A DNA stretch of 64,000 bases from Pontixanthobacter gangjinensis (GCF_009827545.1 NZ_WTYS01000001.1:2815772-2879771); one strand, 5' to 3'; positions 16,945 to 27,015 are shown, numbered from the stretch's first letter. The notes: generated from the sequence alone by a model not told the origin. Numbers and translations: made by a program.

Positions 16945-18387
16945 CTAGGTCGCAGCTTCCGCTATGCCAGGCACCATGACGGTTCGTCCGCCGCCATATT
17001 CCTCGCGAATGACAATCAATCCCAACGATTCCAGATGGTCGAGCAATCGCTTTATCCGGCCAGGAGAACTGGTGCCATAAGCCGCAGCCAATTCATCTTC
17101 ATCGGGTGATCCTGCGCCTTCGAACGCACTGCGCAGAATGACCAAATAAGGCGCAAGAATGTCATCCTCAACGCTCGCTGCCAGTCTCTTTGCCTGTGTT
17201 TGGTCAACCTCTTCCAAGCTGTCGATGCGCGCCAAAGCAAAGGCGAAACGGCGGCGAAACTCGGACATATCCATTCGTGGAGCAATCATTCCCACCTTCC
17301 TGCACCGAGTTAGGAAGGACTGGAAAAGGTTGGCGGACGATAGATAAGCGTTAGCGGGATCATCTGCCATTTGATTCAGGACACTTTCCGCTTGGTCGCT
17401 GACGTCCTCCATTGCATCTGATGTGGAAGTTGAAGGTGCAGTGTCAATCTCAACATTCAGCGATTCCATATGACGGGAAAGCTGGTCCGGCGGCGATGGC
17501 GGAGCAGTATCGGCTGCGGTTGCAACATCCTTCTCAAGTTCCGCATGCAACAGTGCCTCCATCGCTTCAGGCCCGGCATCCGGCAGGGGCATCAAACCAC
17601 CGGCGCGGCTCTTCGGGCCTGAGCGGGTTGACCCGATCCGGATCGACAGTGGTCTTCGTGTAATCGCTGGCCCGAGCCCCAGAAAACTGCCGCGTTCCAG
17701 ATCGCGAATTTGCTCCGCCTGTCGCCGCTCCATCCCAAGCAGATCGGCGGCGCGGATCATATCAATATCGAGAAACGTCCGCCCCATTAGAAAATTGGAA
17801 GCCTCAGCGGCGACGTTTTTGGCGAGCTTGGCCAGTCGTTGCGTTGCGACAATCCCGGCCAGGCCACGTTTGCGACCCCGGCACATCAAATTGGTCATCG
17901 CGTTTAGCGAAAGCCGGCGCGTTTCTTCGCTTATTTCGCCCGAAACTGATGGAGCAAACATCTGCGCTTCATCAACCACTACCAATGCCGGAAACCAGTA
18001 ATCTCGCGGCGAATCAAACAATGCCCCGAGGAATTGTGCAGCACAGCGGATCTGTTGCTCTACATCCAATCCCTCAAGCGCGAGCACAACAGAAACGCGG
18101 TGTTCCCTAACCCGTTTGGCCAGCGCTTCAATCTCCGCCACAGAATGCGCAGAACCGTCGATCACCACATGCGGAAACAGGTCTGCCAGCGAGGTGAAAT
18201 CCCCTTCGGGATCGACCACGATCTGCTGCACCATCTTTGCGCTTTCTTCAAGCAAGCGGCGGAGAAGATGAGACTTGCCGGAACCGCTGTTCCCTTGCAC
18301 CAATAGGCGCGTCGCAAGCAATTCTTCCATATCGATAACAGCCGGTTTCCCGGTGCTATCTTCGCCAATGATGATTTCTGTTTTCAC
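16945..18387 (-). CDS. HerA/FtsK-like P-loop ATPase (DUF87)
   Basis: A 480-residue ATPase of the HerA/DUF87 type. Walker A is GNSGSGKS at residues 32-39, and Walker B lies in ALVVVDEAQMFAPS. The following RKRGLAGIVATQRLAKL segment is the sensor region. The C-terminal third carries a winged-helix-like stretch (DEDELAAAYGTSSPGRIKRL, then LLDHLESLGLI). GTG at 18387 is chosen because the conserved protein starts with KTEIIIGEDSTGK. The longer frame to 18765 would run through the next gene's start region. HerA pairs with NurA nuclease in archaea, but no NurA-like gene is beside it here, so the role is open. Confidence 0.85.
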   Translation of the reverse strand: MKTEIIIGEDSTGKPAVIDMEELLATRLLVQGNSGSGKSHLLRRLLEESAKMVQQIVVDPEGDFTSLADLFPHVVIDGSAHSVAEIEALAKRVREHRVSVVLALEGLDVEQQIRCAAQFLGALFDSPRDYWFPALVVVDEAQMFAPSVSGEISEETRRLSLNAMTNLMCRGRKRGLAGIVATQRLAKLAKNVAAEASNFLMGRTFLDIDMIRAADLLGMERRQAEQIRDLERGSFLGLGPAITRRPLSIRIGSTRSGPKSRAGGLMPLPDAGPEAMEALLHAELEKDVATAADTAPPSPPDQLSRHMESLNVEIDTAPSTSTSDAMEDVSDQAESVLNQMADDPANAYLSSANLFQSFLTRCRKVGMIAPRMDMSEFRRRFAFALARIDSLEEVDQTQAKRLAASVEDDILAPYLVILRSAFEGAGSPDEDELAAAYGTSSPGRIKRLLDHLESLGLIVIREEYGGGRTVMVPGIAEAAT

Positions 18388-18552
18388 AATTGGCAGGATA
18401 GCGGCAGGCTCGGAAATGCCCAAGCCAGGCAGCCTCGCTTTCCCCCGTTCTGGCCATCGGAATCCTTTTCGAGTCAGCCAACTGACCAGCGCAACATTTG
18501 CCTGCGCGCCAGGTTCGGACTTGGCCTGCCAAACCAACGCGCCTAAGTGCGC

Positions 18553-20745
18553 ATGATGGACCGCGCACAGATCGTTCACGAAAATTTCCTCCGCCGTGTT
18601 GAGAGCGGTGACCTGCCAGAGGGCATTGAGCCAGCAGGGCCACTGGACGGCGTCACGGCGGTGGCGATTTTCCAGTCGGGATGCCTTACACGGGCGCTCG
18701 ACCGGACCAGCCGCGCGATGCAATCCAAAGGGCAAGGCTTTTACACCATTGGCTCGTCCGGTCATGAGGGAATGGCAGCTGTCGCGGCGGCTTTACGTCC
18801 AACAGACATGGCATTCTTGCACTACCGCGATGCGGCATTTCAAATTCAGCGGGCGGCACAAGTTCCCGGGCAAACCATCACATGGGACATGCTGCTTTCA
18901 TTTGCCTGTTCGGTCGATGATCCTATCTCTGGCGGACGGCATAAGGTGCTTGGTTCAAAAGCACTCACCATTCCGCCGCAAACCTCGACCATAGCCAGCC
19001 ATTTGCCCAAAGCTGTCGGCGCTGCTTACTCGATTGGCCTCGCCAAGCGTCAGCCGCCCGAACATAAGCAATTGCCTGACGATGCGATTGTGATGTGCAG
19101 TTTCGGCGATGCTTCGGCTAATCACTCCACTGCACAGGGCGCCATCAACACTTCCGGCTGGACCGCGTATCAGAATATTCCGATGCCGTTGCTGTGGGTG
19201 TGCGAGGATAATGGCATCGGGATTTCGACCAAGACCCCGACCGGATGGATCGCCGCGAATTTCCAAGCACGGCCCGGGATCAAATATTTCCACTGCGACG
19301 GGACCGACATGTACGACACGTTCCGTGTCGCGCAGGAAGCTGCAGACTATGTCCGTGCTCGCCGTAAGCCTGCCATCCTCCATATCCGTACGATCCGGCT
19401 TTATGGCCATGCCGGCGCGGATGTACCGACAACCTATTTGTCCAAAACTGAGGTTGAGGCCGAAGAAGCGAATGATCCGCTACTCCATTCGGTGCGTTTG
19501 TTGGAGGCGGCAGGCACGCTCGACCGCGCAGCTGCGTTGGCAATCTATAACCAAACGGGTGACAGGGTGGAACGCATTGCCGCTGAGGCTTGCACTCGTT
19601 CCCGGCTCGATAATGCAGCAGATGTTATGGCAAGCATCATCCCGCCAAAACGTGATTGCGCGCCGTCTAACGGTCCCTCTGCCGAAGGCCGGGCTGCTGC
19701 CTTTGGCGGTGATTTGAAAGCGATGGACCAGCCGCAAATCATGTCGCGGCTGATCAATTGGACGCTGACCGACTTGATGCTCACTCATGGCGAGATCGCC
19801 ATGATGGGCGAGGATATTGGCAAGAAGGGCGGCGTTTACGGGGTAACGCAAAAGCTCGCGGCACGCTTCGGCCGCGCACGTGTCATTGATACGCTGCTGG
19901 ATGAACAATCGATCTTAGGTTTGGGCCTGGGCATGGCGCAGAATGGCTTTCTGCCGATCCCTGAAATCCAGTTCCTTGCTTATTATCACAATGCAGAAGA
20001 CCAGATCAGGGGCGAAGGAGCCACGCTGCCGTTCTTCTCCAACGGTCAATATACCAATCCGATGGTGCTACGGATTGCCGGGCTTGGCTATCAAAAGGGA
20101 TTTGGCGGCCACTTCCACAATGACAACAGCTTTGCCGCAATCCGCGATGTGCCGGGCATAATTCTCGCCTGCCCTTCCAACGGGGCCGATGCGGCGCGGA
20201 TGCTCCGCGAGGCGGTTCGTCTTGCGCGTGAGGAACAGCGGCTGGTGATCTTCCTTGAACCGATTGCGCTATACCCGATGCGTGATCTTCACGAGCAGGG
20301 GGATGGCTTGTGGATGAAGCATTACCCAGATCCATCGGAACGGATTGCGTTTGGCAAAGTGACCACCCACGGAGGCGGACAAGATCTCGCGATAGTCACT
20401 TACGGCAATGGCACTTACCTTTCGATGCAAGCGCAAAAACGGCTTAAGGCGGCGGGGATTGCAGCGCGGGTAATCGATCTAAATTGGCTTTCGCCCTTGC
20501 CCGAAACCTCGCTGCTGGAAGCAGTGAAGGGGTGCATGAATGTGCTGATTGTTGATGAAACGCGCAAAACTGGCGGCCTTGCCGAAGCACTGATGGCGTT
20601 GTTCACGGAGAAGTCTGCTATTCCCCATGCGCGGTTGGTGGCGCAAGACAGCTTCATTCCCACAGGCCCCGCTTACGCCACGACGATGCCTTCCGTTGAC
20701 GGTATCGTTCAGGCCGGCCGCAATCTGGTGGGAGAAAAATCATGA
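18553..20745 (+). CDS. Fused alpha/beta two-oxoacid dehydrogenase E1 (TPP-dependent)
   Basis: The 730-residue protein joins both E1 chains of a branched-chain or pyruvate-type dehydrogenase. The alpha part (to about residue 380) has the GHEG motif and the thiamine diphosphate motif starting at GDAS (about residue 185) and ending ...CEDNG; the usual GDG is GDA here. The beta part starts near residue 393 with INWTLTDLMLTHGEIAMMGEDIG and includes GLGLGMA and GYQKGFGGHFHND. Fused E1 proteins of this kind are known, but E2 and E3 genes are absent here. The 4-bp overlap with the acyltransferase-like gene indicates joint function. GTG 18547 and ATG 18556 are other possible starts. Confidence 0.9.
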   Translation: MMDRAQIVHENFLRRVESGDLPEGIEPAGPLDGVTAVAIFQSGCLTRALDRTSRAMQSKGQGFYTIGSSGHEGMAAVAAALRPTDMAFLHYRDAAFQIQRAAQVPGQTITWDMLLSFACSVDDPISGGRHKVLGSKALTIPPQTSTIASHLPKAVGAAYSIGLAKRQPPEHKQLPDDAIVMCSFGDASANHSTAQGAINTSGWTAYQNIPMPLLWVCEDNGIGISTKTPTGWIAANFQARPGIKYFHCDGTDMYDTFRVAQEAADYVRARRKPAILHIRTIRLYGHAGADVPTTYLSKTEVEAEEANDPLLHSVRLLEAAGTLDRAAALAIYNQTGDRVERIAAEACTRSRLDNAADVMASIIPPKRDCAPSNGPSAEGRAAAFGGDLKAMDQPQIMSRLINWTLTDLMLTHGEIAMMGEDIGKKGGVYGVTQKLAARFGRARVIDTLLDEQSILGLGLGMAQNGFLPIPEIQFLAYYHNAEDQIRGEGATLPFFSNGQYTNPMVLRIAGLGYQKGFGGHFHNDNSFAAIRDVPGIILACPSNGADAARMLREAVRLAREEQRLVIFLEPIALYPMRDLHEQGDGLWMKHYPDPSERIAFGKVTTHGGGQDLAIVTYGNGTYLSMQAQKRLKAAGIAARVIDLNWLSPLPETSLLEAVKGCMNVLIVDETRKTGGLAEALMALFTEKSAIPHARLVAQDSFIPTGPAYATTMPSVDGIVQAGRNLVGEKS

Positions 20746-21782
20746 ACGCCCCCAAGAAAACGGCGGTCGTCATCTGCCCTGGACGCGGAACATACAACAA
20801 AGCCGAACTCGGTTATCTTGGGCGCAATTTCCCAGACACGAGATTGCTTGAGGCGTTTGATGCACATCGCACAGAGGCTGGCCAGGAAACGCTGTCCGAA
20901 CTGGATGGTGCCGACCGCTTCAGTCTCGCCAAACATACAAGAGGAGATAATGCCTCGGGCCTAATCTTCGCCGCGACGTTAGGTGACTTCAAATCAATTG
21001 ACCGCGCTGCAATAGAGATTGTCGCGGTGACCGGCAATTCGATGGGCTGGTATAGCGCGCTTGCTTGCGCGGGCGCGACCACGTCTGAGGACGGCTTTAA
21101 TATCGCCAACACGATGGGCACTCTGATGCAGGACGCCTTGATCGGCGGCCAGTTAGTCTATCCATTTTTCGGCGAAGATTGGACACCCGATTGTGCAAGG
21201 CGCGATGCGTTATTAGACATGGCCGCAGAGATTGATAGCCGAGCCAATTGCACGCTCCTCCCTTCAATCCATTTGGGCGGCATGCTGGTGCTAGCCGGAA
21301 ATGAGGCCGGCTTGAAAGCATTTGAAAAGGCGGCAGAACCGATTGACGGACGCTTCCCGATGCGGCTCGGCAATCACGCTGCATTTCATACGCCAATGCA
21401 AGCACCGGTAGCGGAGAAGGGTCGCGCGCTGCTCTCTGCAGATTTGTTCCGCCAACCGGATTTGCCGCTAATCGACGGGCGCGGCGCAATCTGGTGGCCC
21501 CATGCCACCGATACCGAAACCCTTCGAAATTACACTCTGGGCTACCAAGTGATGGAAACTTACGACTTCACCCGCGCCGTTGCTGTCGCTGCACGCGAAT
21601 TCGCGCCCGATTTGTTCATTGTGACCGGCCCCGGAACCACGCTGGGCGGGGCGGTTGCGCAATCACTTATTTTAGCAGACTGGCGCGGGATGGATGGAAA
21701 GGAAACATTCAAGGCAATGCAATCCGAAGCGCCCCTGTTAATCGCAATGGGAATGGCAGATCAGCGAACCCTAGTGTCCTAG
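20742..21782 (+). CDS. FabD-like acyltransferase with altered active-site residues
   Basis: The 346-residue protein follows the malonyl-CoA:ACP transacylase fold. The nucleophile elbow reads GNSMGWYSAL (Ser100), where FabD has GHSLG, and the catalytic His is His216 in NHAAFHTPM. Compared from memory with E. coli FabD, the N-terminal GQGSQ is GRGTY, and the Arg117 that holds the malonyl carboxylate corresponds to Met125 (ANTMGTLMQ). A malonyl substrate is therefore doubtful; a neutral acyl group fits better. It overlaps the E1 fusion gene by 4 bp, so it may handle the acyl product of that enzyme. That link is inference. Confidence 0.8.
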   Translation: MNAPKKTAVVICPGRGTYNKAELGYLGRNFPDTRLLEAFDAHRTEAGQETLSELDGADRFSLAKHTRGDNASGLIFAATLGDFKSIDRAAIEIVAVTGNSMGWYSALACAGATTSEDGFNIANTMGTLMQDALIGGQLVYPFFGEDWTPDCARRDALLDMAAEIDSRANCTLLPSIHLGGMLVLAGNEAGLKAFEKAAEPIDGRFPMRLGNHAAFHTPMQAPVAEKGRALLSADLFRQPDLPLIDGRGAIWWPHATDTETLRNYTLGYQVMETYDFTRAVAVAAREFAPDLFIVTGPGTTLGGAVAQSLILADWRGMDGKETFKAMQSEAPLLIAMGMADQRTLVS

Positions 21783-21791
21783 ATTCAGGAC

Positions 21792-23828
21792 TTAGAATTT
21801 GGCCTTGATGCCGCCCCACACCGTGCGAGGGACTCCAAGATCAATCGCACCGCCCGAATTTCGCGTCACGATGGTCTCATCAGTCAAGTTCTCACCTCTC
21901 AGAACAAGCGCGAACCGATTGGATACCGGGATCTGCGCATAGACGCCCAGAGTGGTAGCGGCAGGCAAAGTGTCGCTTTCCTGGTCGCTCTCGAATTGCA
22001 CGCCGATATGGCGGACAATGCCGGAAAGCACCCAGCCATCGGACGAGCGCCAACTGACGCTATGGCTTATCGCCCATTCAGGAGTTTGCGGTGGGCGATT
22101 GCCGTCCAGCGCGATTGAGGCGCCCCGCCCCTCAACTTCAGCATCGGTATAAGCAAGGCTGGTATCAAGGCTGATTTGCCCGCGCCGGACCGAAAAATTC
22201 GCTTCAATCCCGCGCGCATCGATAGCGGGTAGATTCTGACGCTGGCGCAATGTCGGGGTCAATGTAACATTGGCTATCGCATTTTCGACACGATTGTCGA
22301 ATGCAGTCAGTGAAAACTCGATTCCGCGTGCGGGACTGACATCGAACCCCGCTTCGAACCCTTCCAATTGTTCGTTTTCAAGAGCCGCATTGGCCTGCGT
22401 CACAACTGGGAAAATTACAAATGGGCGGTATAACTCATTGAGCGTCGGCAACCGCAATCCACGATAGGCCGCCGCTCGCACACGCAACTTATCATTGACT
22501 TGATAGGCAGCACCGGCGCGATAGGAAAACGTCCAGTCAGCGCGATCGGCACCAATCGTCTCGCTAATCAATGCGCCGCTCGCGTCAATCGCCCGATAGA
22601 ACCCGTTTTCGATCACTGTCCGGTCCGCGCGGATACCGCCTGTCAAAACCAGTTTGCCAAGCGACCAGTCATCTTCGAGAAATATCCCAAAATCGCTGTT
22701 GCGGCCACCAGCACGGCGTTGCTGGGTCAGATTGCCCGAAAACGCGCTATAGGCTTCTTCCTGCAATTCGCCCGAGGACCGGCGATAATCCATACCGATC
22801 CGCAAGACGTGATCATCACTCACTGGCGGACGCAATTCCAGTTTTCCTCCAAGCCCGGTCGAAGGCGTGTTGCGTTGATCTAGCACACGGACGAATCTGG
22901 TCGAGCTGATCACGGTATTGGAAAAATTGCGCGACTGGAGGTAGGCGACGGCATCAAATTGCCAATTCCCACGCCCGACAAGCCGGATGCTTGCATCTGC
23001 GCCTTCGCTGGAACTGTCCGCACCTTCAAAACGCAAGGTGCGCTGATCGTGAAAAGCCTGCAGCTTCGCCTGCACTTCGATATCGTCCGAAAGCGGCGCA
23101 ACGCCGCGAATGCCGAATGACCAACTGTCGAACGCTGCCCTTGCGCTTGCAGGCACACGCTGGTTGGTTGGTGCGGTGTAAAAGCCCCGCCCTCGGTCCA
23201 AGCGGCCGCTGACCACTGCGAAGCCTGCACCCAGATTCTTCGCGATACTGCCGCTTGTTTCGGTATCTCCGCGATTGTTAACGAGCACCGACCCGTTGAA
23301 ACCACCGAGCGTATCGGCATCGGCGCTCGCCAGTTCGATTGTTCCCGCCAGCGCGCCTGCACCGAATGGCCCGGCCCCGCCGCCGCGAGTGACACGAATA
23401 TTGTCCAGCCCTTCCGGTGCAATCGCGCTGAGCGGAATGTAACCGAAGAACGGATCGGCCATTGGTACCCCGTCGAGCAAAACCAATGCGCGGCTGGTGG
23501 CGTTCCCACCGAGCGCTCTCAACGTCACGCCCTGCGCACTTGGGTTGGAACTGCGGCTATCGGACCGGCGGAATTGTTGGAAACCAGCAACCGACGACAA
23601 AACGTCTTCAATCCTGCCAGATGATGACGCGATAATCTGCTCGCGGTCTATCCTTGTTGATGAATAGGCCGGTGCAGCCGGAGTTTCGCCAAGGCCTTGT
23701 CCGGTGACCACGATTGAGACTTTCTCTTCCGGACTTTCTGGCTGCTCCTGGGCGTATACTTGCGAAGAGAATACAACCGGAAGCGCCAGGCTAGAGAGGA
23801 GCGAGATATTGAATTTGGTTTTGAGCAT
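21792..23828 (-). CDS. TonB-dependent outer membrane receptor
   Basis: The 678-residue protein is a TonB-dependent transporter with a signal peptide ending in SSQVYA, a TonB box-like segment (EKVSIVVTGQ), a plug domain (IEDVLSSVAGFQQFRRSDS, then LRALGG and LVLLDGVPMADPFFGY), and a 22-strand barrel with a terminal aromatic (final residues GIKAKF). The substrate is not evident; no cobalamin riboswitch fits in the 105 bp upstream, so B12 is not supported. The gene converges on the acyltransferase-like gene and is divergent from the monooxygenase gene. Confidence 0.93.
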   Translation of the reverse strand: MLKTKFNISLLSSLALPVVFSSQVYAQEQPESPEEKVSIVVTGQGLGETPAAPAYSSTRIDREQIIASSSGRIEDVLSSVAGFQQFRRSDSRSSNPSAQGVTLRALGGNATSRALVLLDGVPMADPFFGYIPLSAIAPEGLDNIRVTRGGGAGPFGAGALAGTIELASADADTLGGFNGSVLVNNRGDTETSGSIAKNLGAGFAVVSGRLDRGRGFYTAPTNQRVPASARAAFDSWSFGIRGVAPLSDDIEVQAKLQAFHDQRTLRFEGADSSSEGADASIRLVGRGNWQFDAVAYLQSRNFSNTVISSTRFVRVLDQRNTPSTGLGGKLELRPPVSDDHVLRIGMDYRRSSGELQEEAYSAFSGNLTQQRRAGGRNSDFGIFLEDDWSLGKLVLTGGIRADRTVIENGFYRAIDASGALISETIGADRADWTFSYRAGAAYQVNDKLRVRAAAYRGLRLPTLNELYRPFVIFPVVTQANAALENEQLEGFEAGFDVSPARGIEFSLTAFDNRVENAIANVTLTPTLRQRQNLPAIDARGIEANFSVRRGQISLDTSLAYTDAEVEGRGASIALDGNRPPQTPEWAISHSVSWRSSDGWVLSGIVRHIGVQFESDQESDTLPAATTLGVYAQIPVSNRFALVLRGENLTDETIVTRNSGGAIDLGVPRTVWGGIKAKF

Positions 23829-23933
23829 GACGTGCTGCCTAGCGTTCCCGATCCGCTTCGTCAGTATTAAATTGCAACCTGACTGGCAATTGCGGCGAAG
23901 CTGTGCTTCATTGTGGCATCAGGAGAGAAGAAG

Positions 23934-25439
23934 ATGCTCGCGACTGCACCCGATTTTGACATGCTGATAGTTGGCGCCGGTATTTCCGGCATCGGTATGG
24001 CCGCGCATATGGAAATGCAATGTCCGGGCAAGAATTACACCATTCTTGAAATGCGCGACAATCTGGGGGGAACATGGGATTTGTTCAAATACCCCGGTAT
24101 TCGGTCCGACAGCGACATGCACACACTTGGATTTGTGTTCGAGCCATGGAAGCATGAAAAAAGCATCGCCGACGCGCCTTCAATTATGGACTATCTGAAC
24201 ACCATCGTTGATGAACGCGGCATCCGCGACAAAATCCGCACCGGCCACAAGGTCATCTCTACCGACTGGCGTAGCGATGAGGCGCGCTGGCATGTGACCG
24301 TTCAACTGGCAGACGGATCACAAACATTGATGACCGCCAATTTCCTTTATTTGGCATCAGGTTATTACGATTATGATGAGCCTTACGATGCCGGTTTCGA
24401 TACGGGCGCATTCAAGGGTCAAGTCATCCACCCGCAATTCTATCCCGAAGATCTCGATTACGCCGGAAAGAAAGTGGTGGTGATCGGATCGGGTGCAACA
24501 GCGGTGACTATCGTGCCGTCGATGACCGACAAGGCCGCGCATGTAACAATGCTGCAACGCACACCGACATGGATGTTCTCGCGCCCTGCCAAGGACCGGC
24601 TTGCAAACTTTCTGCGTAAAATCCTGCCCGAAAAACTGGCCTACAAGATCACCCGCTGGAAAAATATCAAGATGCAAGACTTTGCGTTCAAGCAGGCGCG
24701 AAGCCGGCCTGAGCGGGTCAAAAAGGCGTTAAAGAAGAGCATCGTCCAATCGCTCGGCGAGGATAAGTTCCACGAGCCCACTTTTACTCCACCATATGAT
24801 CCATGGGATCAGCGACTGTGTTTGGTTCCCGATGCGGATCTGTTTGAAGCAATGAAATCAGGCAAGGCTGACATCGTCACTGCCAAAATTTCACGATTTA
24901 CCGAAACAGGTATCGAGCTCGACAATGGCGATCATTTAGAGGCCGACATTATCATCACAGCAACTGGTTTGAAATTGGCCATTGCTGGCAAAATCGCAGT
25001 CAGCCAAGATGGCGAGCCAGTCGATTTTGCAGAGCGGTTTTATTACAAAGGCTGCATGTTCTCGAACCTGCCTAATTTGGCGGTCGTGTTCGGCTATCTC
25101 AATGCAAGCTGGACTTTGCGCGCTGATGTGAACTCCGATTACATATGCAGAGTGCTGAAGGCGATGGACGCCAAGGGCTGCGATATAGCAGAGCCGGTTC
25201 TGCCCGACGATCATGGCTTGGAAGAGGACGATATTTTCGACTTTTCTTCCGGTTACATCCAACGCGGCAAACATATTATGCCGCGCAACGCGGTTGCCTA
25301 TCCTTGGCGGCTTAATCAGGAATATATCTCCGACCGCAAGATTATGCGCGACAGCCCGGTTGAAGATGGCCTGTTGTCGCTGCGCAAAGCCGGTGCCAAT
25401 TCGTTGCATGAAGGTGAAAAGATGGAACCTGCAACCTAG
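23934..25439 (+). CDS. FAD-dependent monooxygenase (Baeyer-Villiger/FMO type)
   Basis: The 501-residue flavoprotein has an N-terminal FAD-binding motif (LIVGAGISGIGMAAHME), the GGTWDLFKYPGIRSDS segment, a motif FKGQVIHPQFYPED that resembles the Baeyer-Villiger fingerprint FxGxxxHxxxW except for Tyr in place of Trp, and a second dinucleotide motif VVIGSGATAVTI for NADPH. ATG 23934 is preferred to GTG 23913 because it has AGGAGAGAAGAAG just upstream. Possible substrates are ketones or hydrophobic compounds. It lies upstream of the CinA-type gene with a 46-bp gap. Confidence 0.9.
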   Translation: MLATAPDFDMLIVGAGISGIGMAAHMEMQCPGKNYTILEMRDNLGGTWDLFKYPGIRSDSDMHTLGFVFEPWKHEKSIADAPSIMDYLNTIVDERGIRDKIRTGHKVISTDWRSDEARWHVTVQLADGSQTLMTANFLYLASGYYDYDEPYDAGFDTGAFKGQVIHPQFYPEDLDYAGKKVVVIGSGATAVTIVPSMTDKAAHVTMLQRTPTWMFSRPAKDRLANFLRKILPEKLAYKITRWKNIKMQDFAFKQARSRPERVKKALKKSIVQSLGEDKFHEPTFTPPYDPWDQRLCLVPDADLFEAMKSGKADIVTAKISRFTETGIELDNGDHLEADIIITATGLKLAIAGKIAVSQDGEPVDFAERFYYKGCMFSNLPNLAVVFGYLNASWTLRADVNSDYICRVLKAMDAKGCDIAEPVLPDDHGLEEDDIFDFSSGYIQRGKHIMPRNAVAYPWRLNQEYISDRKIMRDSPVEDGLLSLRKAGANSLHEGEKMEPAT

Positions 25440-25485
25440 CAAAACGCCGCTTCACGGATTGCGCCGGATGGCGTAACCCGCCGGC

Positions 25486-26241
25486 ATGACCAAAAAAATA
25501 TACACCGCCGGCCTTATCATTATCGGCGACGAAATCCTGTCTGGCCGCACGCATGACAAAAATATTGCTCAAGTCGCCAGCTGGCTGCAAGTGCAAGGCA
25601 TCCGCTTGGACGAAGTGCGTGTGGTCGCTGATGTCGAAGAGCGAATTGTCGAAGCAGTAAACGCGCTGCGGGCTCGCAATGATTATTTGTTCACCACAGG
25701 CGGCATTGGCCCGACGCATGACGACATAACTGTAGACGCAATTGCGGCGGCGCTCGGGGTCGGGGTAATAATCCATCCAGAAGCCCGCGCAATCCTCGAA
25801 CGCTATTACTCAGACAAAGGTGGCTTGAACGAGGGTCGCTTGCGGATGGCTCGTGTGCCCGAGGGAGCAGAACTGATCCCCAACCGAAAATCAGGCGCGC
25901 CCGGCATCAAAATTGGCAATCTGTTCCTGATGGCGGGCGTACCGCATATCACCGCCGGTATGCTCGACGCGCTAACCGGCACGCTTGAGGGCGGCGAGCC
26001 CTTGCTGTCGGAGACAATCGGATGCTGGGTTGCAGAAAGCGAAGTGGCTGAATTGCTACGTGAAGCCGAACAAGGCCATGAAAACTGCCAAATCGGCAGC
26101 TATCCCTTCTTCCGTGGCGGCAAGGTCGGTGCAAATTTCGTCATCCGCTCCACACACGCAGATGATCTGCAAAGCTGCGCCGACACGTTGTGCGATGGGC
26201 TGAGCGTAGCCGGATATGATTTCACCCCCGGCGGGATTTAG
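25486..26241 (+). CDS. Molybdopterin-binding (MoaB/Mog-like, CinA N-terminal type) protein
   Basis: The 251-residue protein matches the N-terminal COG1058 domain of CinA without the C-terminal NMN amidase domain. Diagnostic parts are AGLIIIGDEILSGRTHDKN, the TTGGIGPTHDDIT loop and the GAPGIKIGNLFLMAGVP segment. Forms with only this domain are common in alphaproteobacteria. Its role, in cofactor or nucleotide repair, is not settled. It ends just before the bidirectional hairpin at 26265-26292. Confidence 0.9.
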   Translation: MTKKIYTAGLIIIGDEILSGRTHDKNIAQVASWLQVQGIRLDEVRVVADVEERIVEAVNALRARNDYLFTTGGIGPTHDDITVDAIAAALGVGVIIHPEARAILERYYSDKGGLNEGRLRMARVPEGAELIPNRKSGAPGIKIGNLFLMAGVPHITAGMLDALTGTLEGGEPLLSETIGCWVAESEVAELLREAEQGHENCQIGSYPFFRGGKVGANFVIRSTHADDLQSCADTLCDGLSVAGYDFTPGGI

Positions 26242-26261
26242 GGTCCAAATTCACCAAACAA

Positions 26262-26292
26262 AAAGGGCCGGAGAGGTTTCCCTCTCCGGCCC
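26262..26292 (-). terminator. Intrinsic terminator of the rplK-rplA operon (bidirectional hairpin)
   Basis: The stem GGGCCGGAGAGG (26265-26276) pairs fully with CCTCTCCGGCCC (26281-26292) around a four-base loop. On the minus strand it is followed by TTTTTGTTT, as expected of an intrinsic terminator after rplA. On the plus strand, where it follows the CinA-type gene, the downstream tract is weaker. Confidence 0.88.
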
Positions 26293-26319
26293 ATAATTTC
26301 TTCGGATTGGAAGGGTCGC

Positions 26320-27015
26320 TTACGCGCCTTCAATTTCCGCCAGATCAATCTTCAGGCCTGGGCCCATTGTCGAGGTCAGCGAGACCTTACCAACATATTT
26401 GCCTTTCGAACCCGTTGGCTTCGCTTTCACGATCGCTTGGGTCAGTGCGGTGAAGTTGCTCTTGATGTCGCCATCCTTGAACGACAACTTACCGATCCCT
26501 GTATGAATGATACCGTTTTTCTCAACGCGAAATTCAACCTGGCCGCCCTTGGCGTCCTTAACGGCTTGTTCCACGTTAGGAGTGACAGTGCCCAGCTTGG
26601 GGTTTGGCATCAGGCCCTTAGGACCCAGAACCTTACCCAAACGGCCAACAACGCCCATCATGTCTGGGGTTGCGATCACGCGGCCATAATCGAGATTACC
26701 AGCCTGCATGTCTTCCATCAAATCTTCAGCGCCGACTTTATCAGCACCAGCGGCCAGAGCCTTTTCGGCGTTTTCGCCACGAGCGAAGACAGCGACCTTG
26801 ACGTCTTTGCCAGTGCCCGAAGGAAGCGATACCATGCCGCGAACCATCTGATCTGCATGACGCGGATCAACCCCAAGGTTCATCGCTACTTCGACAGTCT
26901 CGTCAAACTTCTTGCTGCTGTGTTCACGCAGAACAGCCAGTGCCTCGTCAAAACCATACCGCTTTTCGCTGTCGAGCTCTGCGCGGACTTTTTGTGCTTT
27001 CGTTTGCTTAGCCAT
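26320..27015 (-). CDS. rplA: 50S ribosomal protein L1
   Basis: L1 forms the mobile stalk at the ribosomal E site and in many bacteria represses its own operon. The 231-residue protein is full length ([15 protein letters not shown] start). It has the [20 protein letters not shown] segment, [20 protein letters not shown] and the [19 protein letters not shown] region. It follows rplK with a 4-bp gap and ends before the terminator at 26262-26292. Confidence 0.99.
   Translation of the reverse strand: MAKQTKAQKVRAELDSEKRYGFDEALAVLREHSSKKFDETVEVAMNLGVDPRHADQMVRGMVSLPSGTGKDVKVAVFARGENAEKALAAGADKVGAEDLMEDMQAGNLDYGRVIATPDMMGVVGRLGKVLGPKGLMPNPKLGTVTPNVEQAVKDAKGGQVEFRVEKNGIIHTGIGKLSFKDGDIKSNFTALTQAIVKAKPTGSKGKYVGKVSLTSTMGPGLKIDLAEIEGA

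Noticed and set aside
23829-23933. Possible riboswitch before the TonB receptor at 21792-23828
   Set aside because: The 105 bp between the two divergent genes is too short for a cobalamin riboswitch, and no B12-box-like core was seen.
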